Below, piece by piece: positions 45,206-52,818 of a stretch of DNA of 64,000 nucleotides. The stretch is from CAKZQX01 sp034436755 (GTDB lineage: Bacteria; Chloroflexota; Chloroflexia; Chloroflexales; Chloroflexaceae), in contig DAOTVB010000105.1 of assembly GCA_034436755.1 (NCBI GenBank), positions 1 through 64,000 of the forward strand, given 5' to 3'. Every line of letters begins with the position of its first letter. Position 1 is the first letter of the stretch. The position numbers and the translations under genes were made by a program. The notes under the pieces are model-generated. The model was given only the letters and a program-made list of their open reading frames with translations, was not told the origin of the DNA and searched no databases.

Positions 45206-46755
45206 ACATACGACAGCTTCCCCATCCGAAAGGTGATATTCTTATTGTCGATGATATGGCGGCTAATCTACGCCTGTTATCGCGCATGCTGACCGATCAG
45301 GGATACAAGGTGCGGGCTGTAACCAGTGGTTCACGCGCGCTGGCCGCGGCCCAGGTCGTCTGCCCCGATCTTGTACTCCTGGATATACGCATGCCCGAAA
45401 TGGACGGGTACGCAGTCTGCTCCGCGCTCAAGGCCAATGAGGAGACTCAGGATATTCCGATCATTTTTATCAGTGCCCTGAATGAAGCGGATGACAAAGT
45501 CCATGCATTTCATGCTGGTGGGGTTGACTATATCACCAAACCATTTCAGTTTGCCGAAGTGCTGGCGCGAGTGGAAACGCATCTAACGTTGCGCCGGACA
45601 CAGCAGCAACTGCGGCTGGCAAACCAGACGCTGGAAGAGCGGCTCGATGAACTGGATCAGGCCAATCTACTCTTGCAGCAAGAAATTAAGCAGCGCCGTC
45701 TGGCGGAGGAGTTAGAGCGGCAGCGCACGCAGGAGCTCGAGGCACTGCGCACGACCATGACGGAGATCTCGAGTGAACTGGATCTGACCCGCCTCCTGCA
45801 AGCTATCCTGGAACGCGCGGTGGCCCTGATCGGCGCAACTGACGGCGAGCTAAGTCTGTATGATGAGGGTCGCAATGATCTCCGCATTCTGACTACCTAT
45901 AATGTGCGTCAGGCCTATGGAATGATCTGGCCCGTGATTGAACCGGCCTCGGCGAATATGGTTATCACCAGCCGCGAGCCGCTGATCATTAACGGGTATC
46001 ATAACTCCGTTGGCCATAGCTCCGACATGCCCGCGATAGTTCCACATGCAGTGCTGCTGGTTCCCCTGCTGGCCGGCTCACGCTTTATCGGTGTGATTGG
46101 CATCGGCGATACCAATCCGGAGCGCACCTTCAGTCCCAACAATGCCGAACTGCTGAAACTATTTGCGCAGCAGGCGACCATTGCCATCCAGAATGCGCAG
46201 TTGTTTAATGAGGTGCAAACTCTGGCAACCACCGATTCGCTTACTGGCCTCTTTAATCGCCGCCACTTTTTTGAACTGGCACACCACGAGTTTGAGCGCG
46301 CCCGACGGACCGGCTATCCTGTGTCGGTTATTATGCTGGATGTTGATCATTTTAAGCTGGTGAATGACCAGTATGGCCACCAGACGGGCGATCGGGTGCT
46401 ACAGACGGTAGCCGTTGGGTGTCGCAAGCTTTTACGCGCTGGGGATGTGTTGGGGCGGTATGGCGGCGAGGAGTTTGTCATTCTGCTACCCGATACCACG
46501 CTGGATCAGGCCGCGCAGGTGGCCGAACGACTGCGCCGGAACCTCGCGATGATGAAAATCGCAAGTGTCGATGAAAGCATTACCGTAACGATCAGCCTGG
46601 GCATTGCCACCCTGGATGCCGTAGATAATGACCTGGGGTTGGATACACTGCTCAGTCATGCCGATCAGGCGCTCTACACGGCCAAGCAGTCGGGGCGGAA
46701 TCAGGTGGCGCGCTGGCAGGAGGTCATGCAGGCCTGCGGCTACCCTTCCGGCTGA
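45202..46755 (+). CDS. Response regulator diguanylate cyclase (REC-GAF-GGDEF)
   Basis: 517 residues. The receiver domain (about 12-130) has ILIVDDMAANLR and phosphoacceptor Asp61 in LLDIRMPEMDG, plus Lys in YITKPF. A coiled coil (about 135-190) connects it to a GAF domain (about 190-345) and a GGDEF domain (about 350-510) with TTDSLTGLFNRRHFF, MLDVDHFKLVND and the active-site GGEEF near residue 422. The intact motif predicts c-di-GMP synthesis. The ATGA overlap with the hybrid kinase makes it the likely phosphorylation target and output. The last 16 bases overlap the convergent larC gene. Confidence 0.94.
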   Translation: MNIRQLPHPKGDILIVDDMAANLRLLSRMLTDQGYKVRAVTSGSRALAAAQVVCPDLVLLDIRMPEMDGYAVCSALKANEETQDIPIIFISALNEADDKVHAFHAGGVDYITKPFQFAEVLARVETHLTLRRTQQQLRLANQTLEERLDELDQANLLLQQEIKQRRLAEELERQRTQELEALRTTMTEISSELDLTRLLQAILERAVALIGATDGELSLYDEGRNDLRILTTYNVRQAYGMIWPVIEPASANMVITSREPLIINGYHNSVGHSSDMPAIVPHAVLLVPLLAGSRFIGVIGIGDTNPERTFSPNNAELLKLFAQQATIAIQNAQLFNEVQTLATTDSLTGLFNRRHFFELAHHEFERARRTGYPVSVIMLDVDHFKLVNDQYGHQTGDRVLQTVAVGCRKLLRAGDVLGRYGGEEFVILLPDTTLDQAAQVAERLRRNLAMMKIASVDESITVTISLGIATLDAVDNDLGLDTLLSHADQALYTAKQSGRNQVARWQEVMQACGYPSG

Positions 46756-48074
46756 TGTCGTTCCGGGGCGGTTGTCACCGGCGTGTGGCCCAGGGCGGCT
46801 GCGAAGACCTGCGCCAGTGGCACCTGATGCGCACGCGCCAGGGCTGCGCAGTCCTCATACTCCGGAGCGCCGGCAACCACCGCGCCGCCGAGCAGCTTCT
46901 GCTTGAGGCGCACTGGTCCCCAGGGCGTCGTCACCTGGAGGGTGTGCCGATCAACTGCCCGCCGCTCCATGTGTTCCCAGCGTATCCCCAGCGTGGGCGT
47001 CTCGCGCAACATCAACTCCGCCAGAGCGGCCACATCGGCGGGGCGGGCGAGACAGGCCAGTTGCGTGCCGGGGCGACCCTTCTTCATCACCAGCGGGGCA
47101 GCCCAGGCGTCCAGCCCTCCCGCCGCCAGCAACTGCTCGATCACATAGGCGACCAGTTCGCCGGTTGCGTCATCCAGGTTGCAGCGCAGTTCAACCACTG
47201 CCTCGTGGGTTTCCGGGTGCTGCTCATGCCGATCATTGTGCGAGTGAACATGCCCATGGCTATAATGGTCATGGCTATGCCCATGGCTATGGCTATGGCT
47301 ATGTGCGGGGGCAGCATCCGCAGGTTTGCTCCCCGCTGCATCCCCCCATTCGCCCTCCCCAGCGGTTGTGCCCAGCCAGACCCGCAGCCCATTTAACTGA
47401 TCAAACTCTTTCTGTCCCAGGCCATAGCCCACCCGCTCGATATGCATAGCCGGCTGGGTGAAGTGGGCCAGTTCCGCCAGCAGTGCCGCCGCGCTTGGCG
47501 TCAGCAGTTCGCCCGAACTGACTCCCGGCACAACCGGCGCGCCAACCTCTGCCAGGAGCGCCAGTGTCGCCGGAGCGGGAACGGGCAGGCGGCCATGCTG
47601 CGTGGCAACCCAGCCGCGCCCGGTGGGCAGCGCCGAGGCGTAGACCTGTTCCACGCCGAGCAGTTCCAGCCCGGCACACACGCCCACCAGATCCACAATG
47701 CTATCGACCGCGCCGACCTCGTGGAAGTGAACATCTTCCACCGCAACGCCATGGATCGCGGCTTCGACCCGCGCCAACCGCCGGAACGCTCCCAATGCCC
47801 AGGTACGCGTCCGCGTGGGCAACTGGTTGGTCTCCAGCAGTGTGCGAATATTCTCCCAGGTGCGCGCCGGGTGCGCGTGCTCGATCCGCACCCGCACCCG
47901 GCGGCCGGTCACATGGTGACTGACCACCCGCTGCTGCTCAATGGTATAACCGGACAACGGCAGCGCTGCCAGTACCTGCTCCAGGGCGGTCAGTTCCAGC
48001 CCGGCATCAAGCAGACCGGCGAGCAGCATATCACCCGCCGCACCATGAAAACAGTCAAAGTAAGCGATTTTCAT
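46740..48074 (-). CDS. larC: Pyridinium-3,5-bisthiocarboxylate mononucleotide nickel insertion protein LarC
   Basis: 444 residues. The start MKIAYFDCFHGAAGDMLLAG and the segments VHFHEVGAVDSIVDLVGVC and LPTGRGWVATQHGRLPVPAPAT are those of LarC, which inserts nickel into the nickel-pincer cofactor of lactate racemase and related epimerases. A histidine-rich loop (about 265-300; repeated HSH / HGH / HDH) fits nickel binding, as in other LarC proteins. I chose the ATG at 48072-48074, the conserved family start; upstream of it is only repeat DNA. No frameshift splits it, unlike the programmed frameshift of the Lactobacillus gene. It follows larB, separated by heptamer repeats. Confidence 0.94.
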   Translation of the reverse strand: MKIAYFDCFHGAAGDMLLAGLLDAGLELTALEQVLAALPLSGYTIEQQRVVSHHVTGRRVRVRIEHAHPARTWENIRTLLETNQLPTRTRTWALGAFRRLARVEAAIHGVAVEDVHFHEVGAVDSIVDLVGVCAGLELLGVEQVYASALPTGRGWVATQHGRLPVPAPATLALLAEVGAPVVPGVSSGELLTPSAAALLAELAHFTQPAMHIERVGYGLGQKEFDQLNGLRVWLGTTAGEGEWGDAAGSKPADAAPAHSHSHSHGHSHDHYSHGHVHSHNDRHEQHPETHEAVVELRCNLDDATGELVAYVIEQLLAAGGLDAWAAPLVMKKGRPGTQLACLARPADVAALAELMLRETPTLGIRWEHMERRAVDRHTLQVTTPWGPVRLKQKLLGGAVVAGAPEYEDCAALARAHQVPLAQVFAAALGHTPVTTAPERHQPEG

Positions 48075-48075
48075 G

Positions 48076-48250
48076 CGTAGTCCGTAGCCTGTAGTCCGTA
48101 GTCCGTGGTCTGTAGTCCGTAGTCTGTAGTCTGTAGTCTGTAGTCCGTATCCTGTAGTCTGTACAACTCGCGCTTCACGTCTCACGTTTCACGCTTCACG
48201 CCCCACGCCTCACGCCTCACGCCTCACGGTTCACGTCTCACGCCTCACGC
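48076..48250. repeat. Two adjacent heptamer arrays between larB and larC
   Basis: 48076-48161 consists of about 12 GTAGTCC/GTAGTCT-type units. 48172-48250 consists of about 11 CACGCCT/CACGTCT-type units and overlaps the end of larB. The larB stop TGA (48238-48240) lies in the second array (GTGAGGC on the minus strand). Confidence 0.92.
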
Positions 48251-48960
48251 TTTGCGCGGGCGGCTGCGACCCGGTTGGCGATGCGGGCGGCCATGGCTCC
48301 CGCGCCGATGCCATTGTCGATATTGACCACGGCCAGACCCGGCGCGCAGGTTTGCAGCATGCTCATCAGTGCTGCCAGCCCACCGCCACCCAGCCCATAG
48401 CCGACCGAGGTGGGCAGGCCGATCACCGGCACATCCACCAGGCCCGCCACCACTGAGGGTAGCGCGCCATCCATCCCGGCGGCGACGATCAGCACATCCA
48501 CCGGCGGTTCGCCCAGCATGGCCGCCAGCGGCTCGTGTAGCCGATGCAACCCGGCCACACCCACATCATAGGCCGTCAGCACTACGCAGCCAACTTCGTG
48601 GCAGATCAGCGCAGCCTCCTCGGCCATCGGAATGTCCGACGTGCCCGCCGTCAGCACGCCCACCCGCCCGTCGGTTGTGGCAATAGTGCCACCCGATCCG
48701 CGCACGACTGCCGTGGTACCGCTCTGCCCCGGCTCAACCTGACCGGGGAAGCGGGCATGCAGTGCTACCAGCAGTTCCGGCGACACCCGACTGAGGATGG
48801 CGCGGCCCTCACGTTCCAGCAGGGTGGCGGCGATTGCCAGGGACTGATCGATACTCTTGCGTTCGGCCAGGATAACTTCCGGAATGCCGGTACGCGCGGC
48901 TCGCTCCGCATCGGTACGGGCAATCTGGGTCAGCGCAAACAGATTATCGAGATGGTTCAT
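48238..48960 (-). CDS. larB: Pyridinium-3,5-biscarboxylate mononucleotide synthase LarB
   Basis: 240 residues, full length. The C-terminal PurE-like domain is clear: GVLTAGTSDIPMAEEAA, VVLTAYDVGVAGLHRL, VLIVAAGMDGALPSVVAGLV and VIGLPTSVGYGLGGGGL. LarB carboxylates and hydrolyses nicotinic acid adenine dinucleotide to start synthesis of the nickel-pincer nucleotide. larC follows on the same strand. LarE (sulphur transfer) and a LarA-type racemase are not in the window. The extended -10 at 49046-49054 lies before it with a GGTTAAC heptamer array in the leader. No clear ribosome site; the ATG at 48958-48960 gives a start of normal LarB type. Confidence 0.94.
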   Translation of the reverse strand: MNHLDNLFALTQIARTDAERAARTGIPEVILAERKSIDQSLAIAATLLEREGRAILSRVSPELLVALHARFPGQVEPGQSGTTAVVRGSGGTIATTDGRVGVLTAGTSDIPMAEEAALICHEVGCVVLTAYDVGVAGLHRLHEPLAAMLGEPPVDVLIVAAGMDGALPSVVAGLVDVPVIGLPTSVGYGLGGGGLAALMSMLQTCAPGLAVVNIDNGIGAGAMAARIANRVAAARAKREA

Positions 48961-48962
48961 AA

Positions 48963-49042
48963 GGGTTATGGGTTAATGGTTAACGGTTAACGGTTAACGG
49001 TTAACGGTTAACGGTTAACGGTTACGGTTATGGGTTAACGGC
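48963..49042. repeat. GGTTAAC heptamer array in the larB leader
   Basis: About nine GGTTAAC or near units, beginning two bases before the larB start codon and ending close to the predicted transcription start. If transcribed, the array is the 5' leader. Confidence 0.92.
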
Positions 49043-49045
49043 TAT

Positions 49046-49054
49046 AGTATAGCA
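49046..49054 (-). promoter_or_regulatory. Extended -10 promoter element of larB
   Basis: TGC followed by TATACT on the minus strand, 86 bases before the larB start. Confidence 0.42.
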
Positions 49055-49115
49055 TAGGGTTGCGGGGTGAGTGGCAGCGCTGGGGCAGCGCACACTGGCG
49101 GCGGCGTGGCGGGTT

Positions 49116-49730
49116 TTACGTTGTGGCAGGTTGGGGCGCATACTGCGCAAAAATTACCTGTAGGACGCCGAGAATAGTCCTGATGTTATCAATATAGTAG
49201 CGCTCCTGATCGATGATAATATCATTCTGCTCCAGCTTGAGAAACTGCCAGATCTCGCCGGTTGTGACACAGCCGAAAATCGTCTCGATGCCGGTTGCAT
49301 CCCGCTGGTTGAGCCGAAGCGCGCCCAGCATCTGGGCAACACACTGACCGAGCCCGGTTTCGATATCATTCTTCTTCGCCTCGATAATGCACACAATCGG
49401 AGCCTGGATCAGCGGCAGGGGTGGGGTTGCGGTAACGATAAAGTCGCACTCGCCGATCAGACCGCTATCCGGATCAACATCCAGGCGCTGACCGGAGTAG
49501 ATCGAAACGCTGTCGTGGGCAAGTTCACGGCTGGTCAGCAGGATCGGCACAATAATAAACTCCGACCGGGCCTTCTCACTGCCCAGCGCCAGGGGCATGC
49601 CTTTGTCCAGCGCATCTTGCAACCAGCGCGGCAGATCCAGCGGCTGCACATCGGCAAACAGATGCGCCCGCCGAATGGTTAACCCGAATGCCCTACGTAC
49701 ACTGTCAAGCGTAAAGTTGCCATAGGTCAT
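49116..49730 (-). CDS. PD-(D/E)XK-fold protein of unknown function
   Basis: 204 residues. LIGECDFIVTATPPLPLIQA then PIVCIIEAKKNDIETGLGQCVAQMLGA shows Asp, Glu-x-Lys and Gln in the order of a restriction-endonuclease fold, as in the N-terminal part of type I HsdR proteins and in standalone cyanobacterial/Chloroflexota proteins. The C-terminal part (FGCVTTGEIWQFLKLEQN) fits that core. No methyltransferase or specificity gene is near, so it is not a restriction system. I chose the ATG at 49728-49730 with GGAGG upstream; an extended -10 (TGG-TACAAT) lies about 36-44 bases before it. Function unknown. Confidence 0.8.
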   Translation of the reverse strand: MTYGNFTLDSVRRAFGLTIRRAHLFADVQPLDLPRWLQDALDKGMPLALGSEKARSEFIIVPILLTSRELAHDSVSIYSGQRLDVDPDSGLIGECDFIVTATPPLPLIQAPIVCIIEAKKNDIETGLGQCVAQMLGALRLNQRDATGIETIFGCVTTGEIWQFLKLEQNDIIIDQERYYIDNIRTILGVLQVIFAQYAPQPATT

Positions 49731-49820
49731 AGGCGCCTCCCTGTCACTCGCGTGATCCCGAGATGATTGTACCATGGTATGTTCAACCTGCGTCTACCGG
49801 CAACGCACACGGAAGGCGTA

Positions 49821-49829
49821 TGTTACAAT
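49821..49829 (+). promoter_or_regulatory. Extended -10-like element upstream of pgi
   Basis: TGT followed by TACAAT on the plus strand. The next plus-strand gene is pgi, about 400 bp on, with a family-1 element between. On the minus strand, TGG-TACAAT near 49766-49774 serves the nuclease-fold gene. Confidence 0.3.
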
Positions 49830-49917
49830 CGGGGCATCACCCTGAGCAATCAGTTATCAGCCGTCAGTGTTCAGCCTGGAACCTGACGAAATACGAATAG
49901 CTACCGTCGTGCTGCCT

Positions 49918-50100
49918 GATGAACGTTGCAAAAATAGCCCGGATATGAAATGACCTGGAATCCCGGCTTATGAACGTTGCGAAAATAGTCCGGATACGTA
50001 ATTTTTCACTGGAGTCCCGGCTTTAGCCGGAGGATGCCTACCGGGACAGGGCACAGTGCTGGGAACGCCTGATCCGGCTGAAGCCGGGACTCCTGATCAC
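49918..50100. repeat. Family-1 element (copy E) with duplicated left end
   Basis: The left end GATGAACGTTGCAAAAATAG (49918) with a short arm ATCCCGGCTTA is followed by a second left end ATGAACGTTGCGAAAATAG (49969), then arms GGAGTCCCGGCTTTAGCCGG (50012 on) and CCGGCTGAAGCCGGGACTCC (about 50073-50092). The right end is lost. It occupies the gap before pgi. Confidence 0.75.
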
Positions 50101-50233
50101 CGTATCCTATAGGCGGTCGGGCTACTCGAAAACCGTCTGAAGGCAGCACTATGTGAGTTCCTGCCGGAGAGGGTCACATTTATACTGTTTGAGTTACACG
50201 GCGAGGGTTTTGTGAATTACGGAAGGGGGCATT

Positions 50234-51874
50234 ATGTCGATCCTTACTGCGTCACCTGCCTGGAAAGCGCTGGAACAGCACTACCAGCAGATCGCCGGCC
50301 TGCATATGCGCGACCTGTTTGCGCAGGACGCCGACCGCTTCAAGCGTTTTTCGGTGCAGTTTGGGGATATTCTCCTCGACTACTCTAAGAATCGCATCAC
50401 GGAAGAGACGATGCGCCTGCTCTTTCAACTGGCGCGTCAGGCGAATCTCTCCACGGCAATCAGGGCGATGTTTACTGGCGAGAAGATTAACAACACCGAG
50501 GGCCGCGCCGTGCTGCATGTGGCGCTGCGCAACCGCTCTAACCGGCCAATCGCGGTGGATGGGCAGGATGTGATGCCGGAGGTGAACCAGGTACTGGGCA
50601 AGATGCGCACTTTCAGCGACGCGGTGCGTTCTGGAGCCTGGAAGGGTTACACCGGCAAGCCGATCAATGCCGTGGTCAACATCGGCATCGGCGGGTCGGA
50701 CCTGGGGCCGCAGATGGTGACGCAGGCGCTGACGCACTACACGAAACGCGATCTGCAGACCTACTTTGTCTCCAACGTTGACGGCACCGATATCGCTGAG
50801 ACGCTGCGGCGGGTCAACCCGGAAACGACGCTCTTTCTGGTCGCCTCCAAGACCTTCACCACTCAGGAGACGATGACCAATGCACACACTGCCCGCGCCT
50901 GGTTCCTGGAGAGCGCAAAGGACGAGGCGGCCATCGCCAAACATTTTGCTGCGCTCTCGACCAATGCGTCGGCGGTGGAGAAGTTTGGTATTGACACTGC
51001 GAACATGTTTGAGTTCTGGGACTGGGTCGGCGGGCGCTATTCGGTCTGGTCGGCCATCGGACTCTCGGTGGCGCTGGCCATCGGCATGGATAACTTCGAG
51101 GCATTCCTGACCGGGGCGCACCGGGTGGATGAATATTTCCGCGCCACACCATTCGAGGAGAATATCCCGGTAATTATGGGGCTGCTGGGCATCTGGTATA
51201 ACAACTTCTTTGGCGCAGACTCCCACGCCATTCTGCCCTACGACCAGTACCTGGCGCGCTTCCCGGCCTATTTCCAGCAGGGCGATATGGAGAGCAACGG
51301 CAAGAGCGTGACGAAAAATGGTGCCTGGGTGGATTACTCCACCGGGCCGATCATCTGGGGTGAGCCGGGCACCAACGGGCAGCATGCCTTTTACCAACTG
51401 ATCCACCAGGGTACGAAGCTAATCCCGTGTGACTTCCTGGCCCCGGTCAGGTCGTTCAACCCGGTTGGCGCGCACCATCCCATTCTGCTCTCCAACTTCT
51501 TTGCGCAAACCGAGGCGCTGATGCGCGGCAAGACCGAGGCTGAGGCACGCGCGGAGCTGGCTGCATCCGGGGTGAAGGGGGAGCAACTGCAGTTGCTGGT
51601 CCCGTCCAAGACCTTTCCGGGGAATAAGCCCACCAACTCGATTATGTTTAAGGAATTGACGCCGGAGACACTAGGCTCGCTGATTGCGCTGTATGAGCAT
51701 AAGATCTTCACCCAGGGCGTGCTCTGGCAGATCAACTCATTCGATCAGATGGGCGTGGAACTGGGCAAGCAGTTAGCGAAGGTGGTCGAACCGGAACTCC
51801 AGGGTAATGCGCCGGTGACTTCGCATGATGCTTCGACGAATGGACTGATTAATTTTTATAAGCGGATGCGGTAG
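50234..51874 (+). CDS. pgi: Glucose-6-phosphate isomerase
   Basis: 546 residues, the length of the large bacterial/eukaryotic Pgi type. VVNIGIGGSDLGPQMVTQAL, FLVASKTFTTQETMTNA, FEFWDWVGGRYSVWSAIGLS, QGDMESNGKSV, GTNGQHAFYQLIHQG and the C-terminal SFDQMGVELGK with HDASTNGLI cover the known sugar-phosphate and catalytic residues (Glu in MESNGK, His in GQHAFYQ, Lys in ELGK). It interconverts glucose-6-phosphate and fructose-6-phosphate. GGAAGGGGG lies upstream of the ATG. The TAG stop is directly followed by GGCGACA heptamers. Confidence 0.98.
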   Translation: MSILTASPAWKALEQHYQQIAGLHMRDLFAQDADRFKRFSVQFGDILLDYSKNRITEETMRLLFQLARQANLSTAIRAMFTGEKINNTEGRAVLHVALRNRSNRPIAVDGQDVMPEVNQVLGKMRTFSDAVRSGAWKGYTGKPINAVVNIGIGGSDLGPQMVTQALTHYTKRDLQTYFVSNVDGTDIAETLRRVNPETTLFLVASKTFTTQETMTNAHTARAWFLESAKDEAAIAKHFAALSTNASAVEKFGIDTANMFEFWDWVGGRYSVWSAIGLSVALAIGMDNFEAFLTGAHRVDEYFRATPFEENIPVIMGLLGIWYNNFFGADSHAILPYDQYLARFPAYFQQGDMESNGKSVTKNGAWVDYSTGPIIWGEPGTNGQHAFYQLIHQGTKLIPCDFLAPVRSFNPVGAHHPILLSNFFAQTEALMRGKTEAEARAELAASGVKGEQLQLLVPSKTFPGNKPTNSIMFKELTPETLGSLIALYEHKIFTQGVLWQINSFDQMGVELGKQLAKVVEPELQGNAPVTSHDASTNGLINFYKRMR

Positions 51875-52198
51875 GGGACAGGCGACAGGCGACAGGGGCA
51901 CGCGGGCGGAGGCGTACAAGTGCGTCCGCCTACCCATCTTCTGCATCCTGGCGCGCGCAGCGGCTTTGCGGTACATTTACGCATCCGCCCAATTGCCGTA
52001 TCTCAACACACTCGGCGGCGCGGCGGTGCGAAAAAATGCCCGAATCGGGAGGGACGCGCACAAGCGCGTCCACTCTCAGATAATGGCGCATCTGAAGTAT
52101 AGCAATACGCGGTAGAATAGAAGCATCGTCCGGCGTAGAGCGCACAGAGCGCAGCGGCTCAGGTCTCAGGTTCTCAGGTTCTTAATGGGAGAGGTTTT
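51874..52198. repeat. Gap with short heptamer array and palindromes
   Basis: Three GGNGACA heptamers (51874-51894) follow the pgi stop. At 51903-51933 there is an imperfect GGCGGA...TCCGCC hairpin, and at 52052-52071 a perfect 8-bp stem GGACGCGC/GCGCGTCC with a 4-base loop, kin to the hairpin at 37945. TAGAAT at 52113-52118 may be the -10 of the carbonic anhydrase gene. No gene seen. Confidence 0.6.
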
Positions 52199-52714
52199 AT
52201 GGCAGAAGAGCAGGCGCAGAAACTGGTAGACCGCTTCGATATTCACCCGACGGCCTACATTTTTCCTCAGGTATTTATGAGCGGCACAATCACCATCGGC
52301 GCGGAGAGCAGTGTCTGGCCGATGTGCGTGTTGCGCGCCGAGACCGTCCCGATCACGATTGGCGAGCGCTGCAATATCCAGGATGGCTGTATTCTCCACG
52401 GTGATCCCGGCTTCCCAATGATTATGCAGAACCGGGTTACGCTGGGGCATGGCGCAATTGTCCACGGGGCATTCCTGGAGGATGAGGTGCTGATTGGCAT
52501 CGGCGCGGTGGTGCTCAACGGGGCGCGGATCGGCACCGGCTCGGTGGTCGGGGCGCGGGCGCTGGTGACGGAGGGAATGCAGGTGCCGCCGGGTTCGCTG
52601 GTGCTGGGCATCCCCGGCAAGATCAAACCGCTGCCGCCCGAACATGCGGGGCGCATCGCCCGCACCGCCGAGCACTACGTGCAGCGGAAGGAGTTGTATC
52701 GGAATAGGAGTTAG
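52199..52714 (+). CDS. Gamma-class carbonic anhydrase family protein (left-handed beta-helix)
   Basis: 171 residues of hexapeptide repeats (ITIGAESSVWPMCVLRAE, IGERCNIQDGCILHGD, VLIGIGAVVLNGARIGTGSVVGARALV). The three zinc-ligand histidines appear in CILHGD and TLGHGAIVHG, as in the Cam/CcmM/YrdA family. Many family members hydrate CO2 to bicarbonate as trimers, but YrdA-like members can be inactive. In an organism with a bicarbonate-fixing 3-hydroxypropionate cycle a role in supplying HCO3- is attractive but not shown. ATG after GGGAGAGG. The stop TAG lies at the entrance of a GGGTTAG heptamer array. Confidence 0.88.
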   Translation: MAEEQAQKLVDRFDIHPTAYIFPQVFMSGTITIGAESSVWPMCVLRAETVPITIGERCNIQDGCILHGDPGFPMIMQNRVTLGHGAIVHGAFLEDEVLIGIGAVVLNGARIGTGSVVGARALVTEGMQVPPGSLVLGIPGKIKPLPPEHAGRIARTAEHYVQRKELYRNRS

Positions 52715-52816
52715 GGGTTAGAGGTTAGGGGTTAGGGGTTAAAATGAAGGCCAGAAAATCAACCGTTAACCCCTAACCGTTAACCCTTAACCGTTAACCC
52801 CTAACCGTTAACCCCT
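52706..52816. repeat. Inverted pair of heptamer arrays between convergent genes
   Basis: GGGTTAG-type units (52708-52742) are followed after 30 bases by CCCCTAA / CCGTTAA-type units (52772-52816), which are largely their reverse complement and could form a long imperfect hairpin. The carbonic anhydrase stop lies in the first half, and the secreted-protein stop (52819) directly abuts the second. Confidence 0.85.
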
Positions 52817-52818
52817 AC

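Noticed and set aside
49116..49730. Restriction-modification system
   Set aside because: Only a PD-(D/E)XK-like protein is present. There is no methyltransferase or specificity subunit in the surrounding 10 kb.
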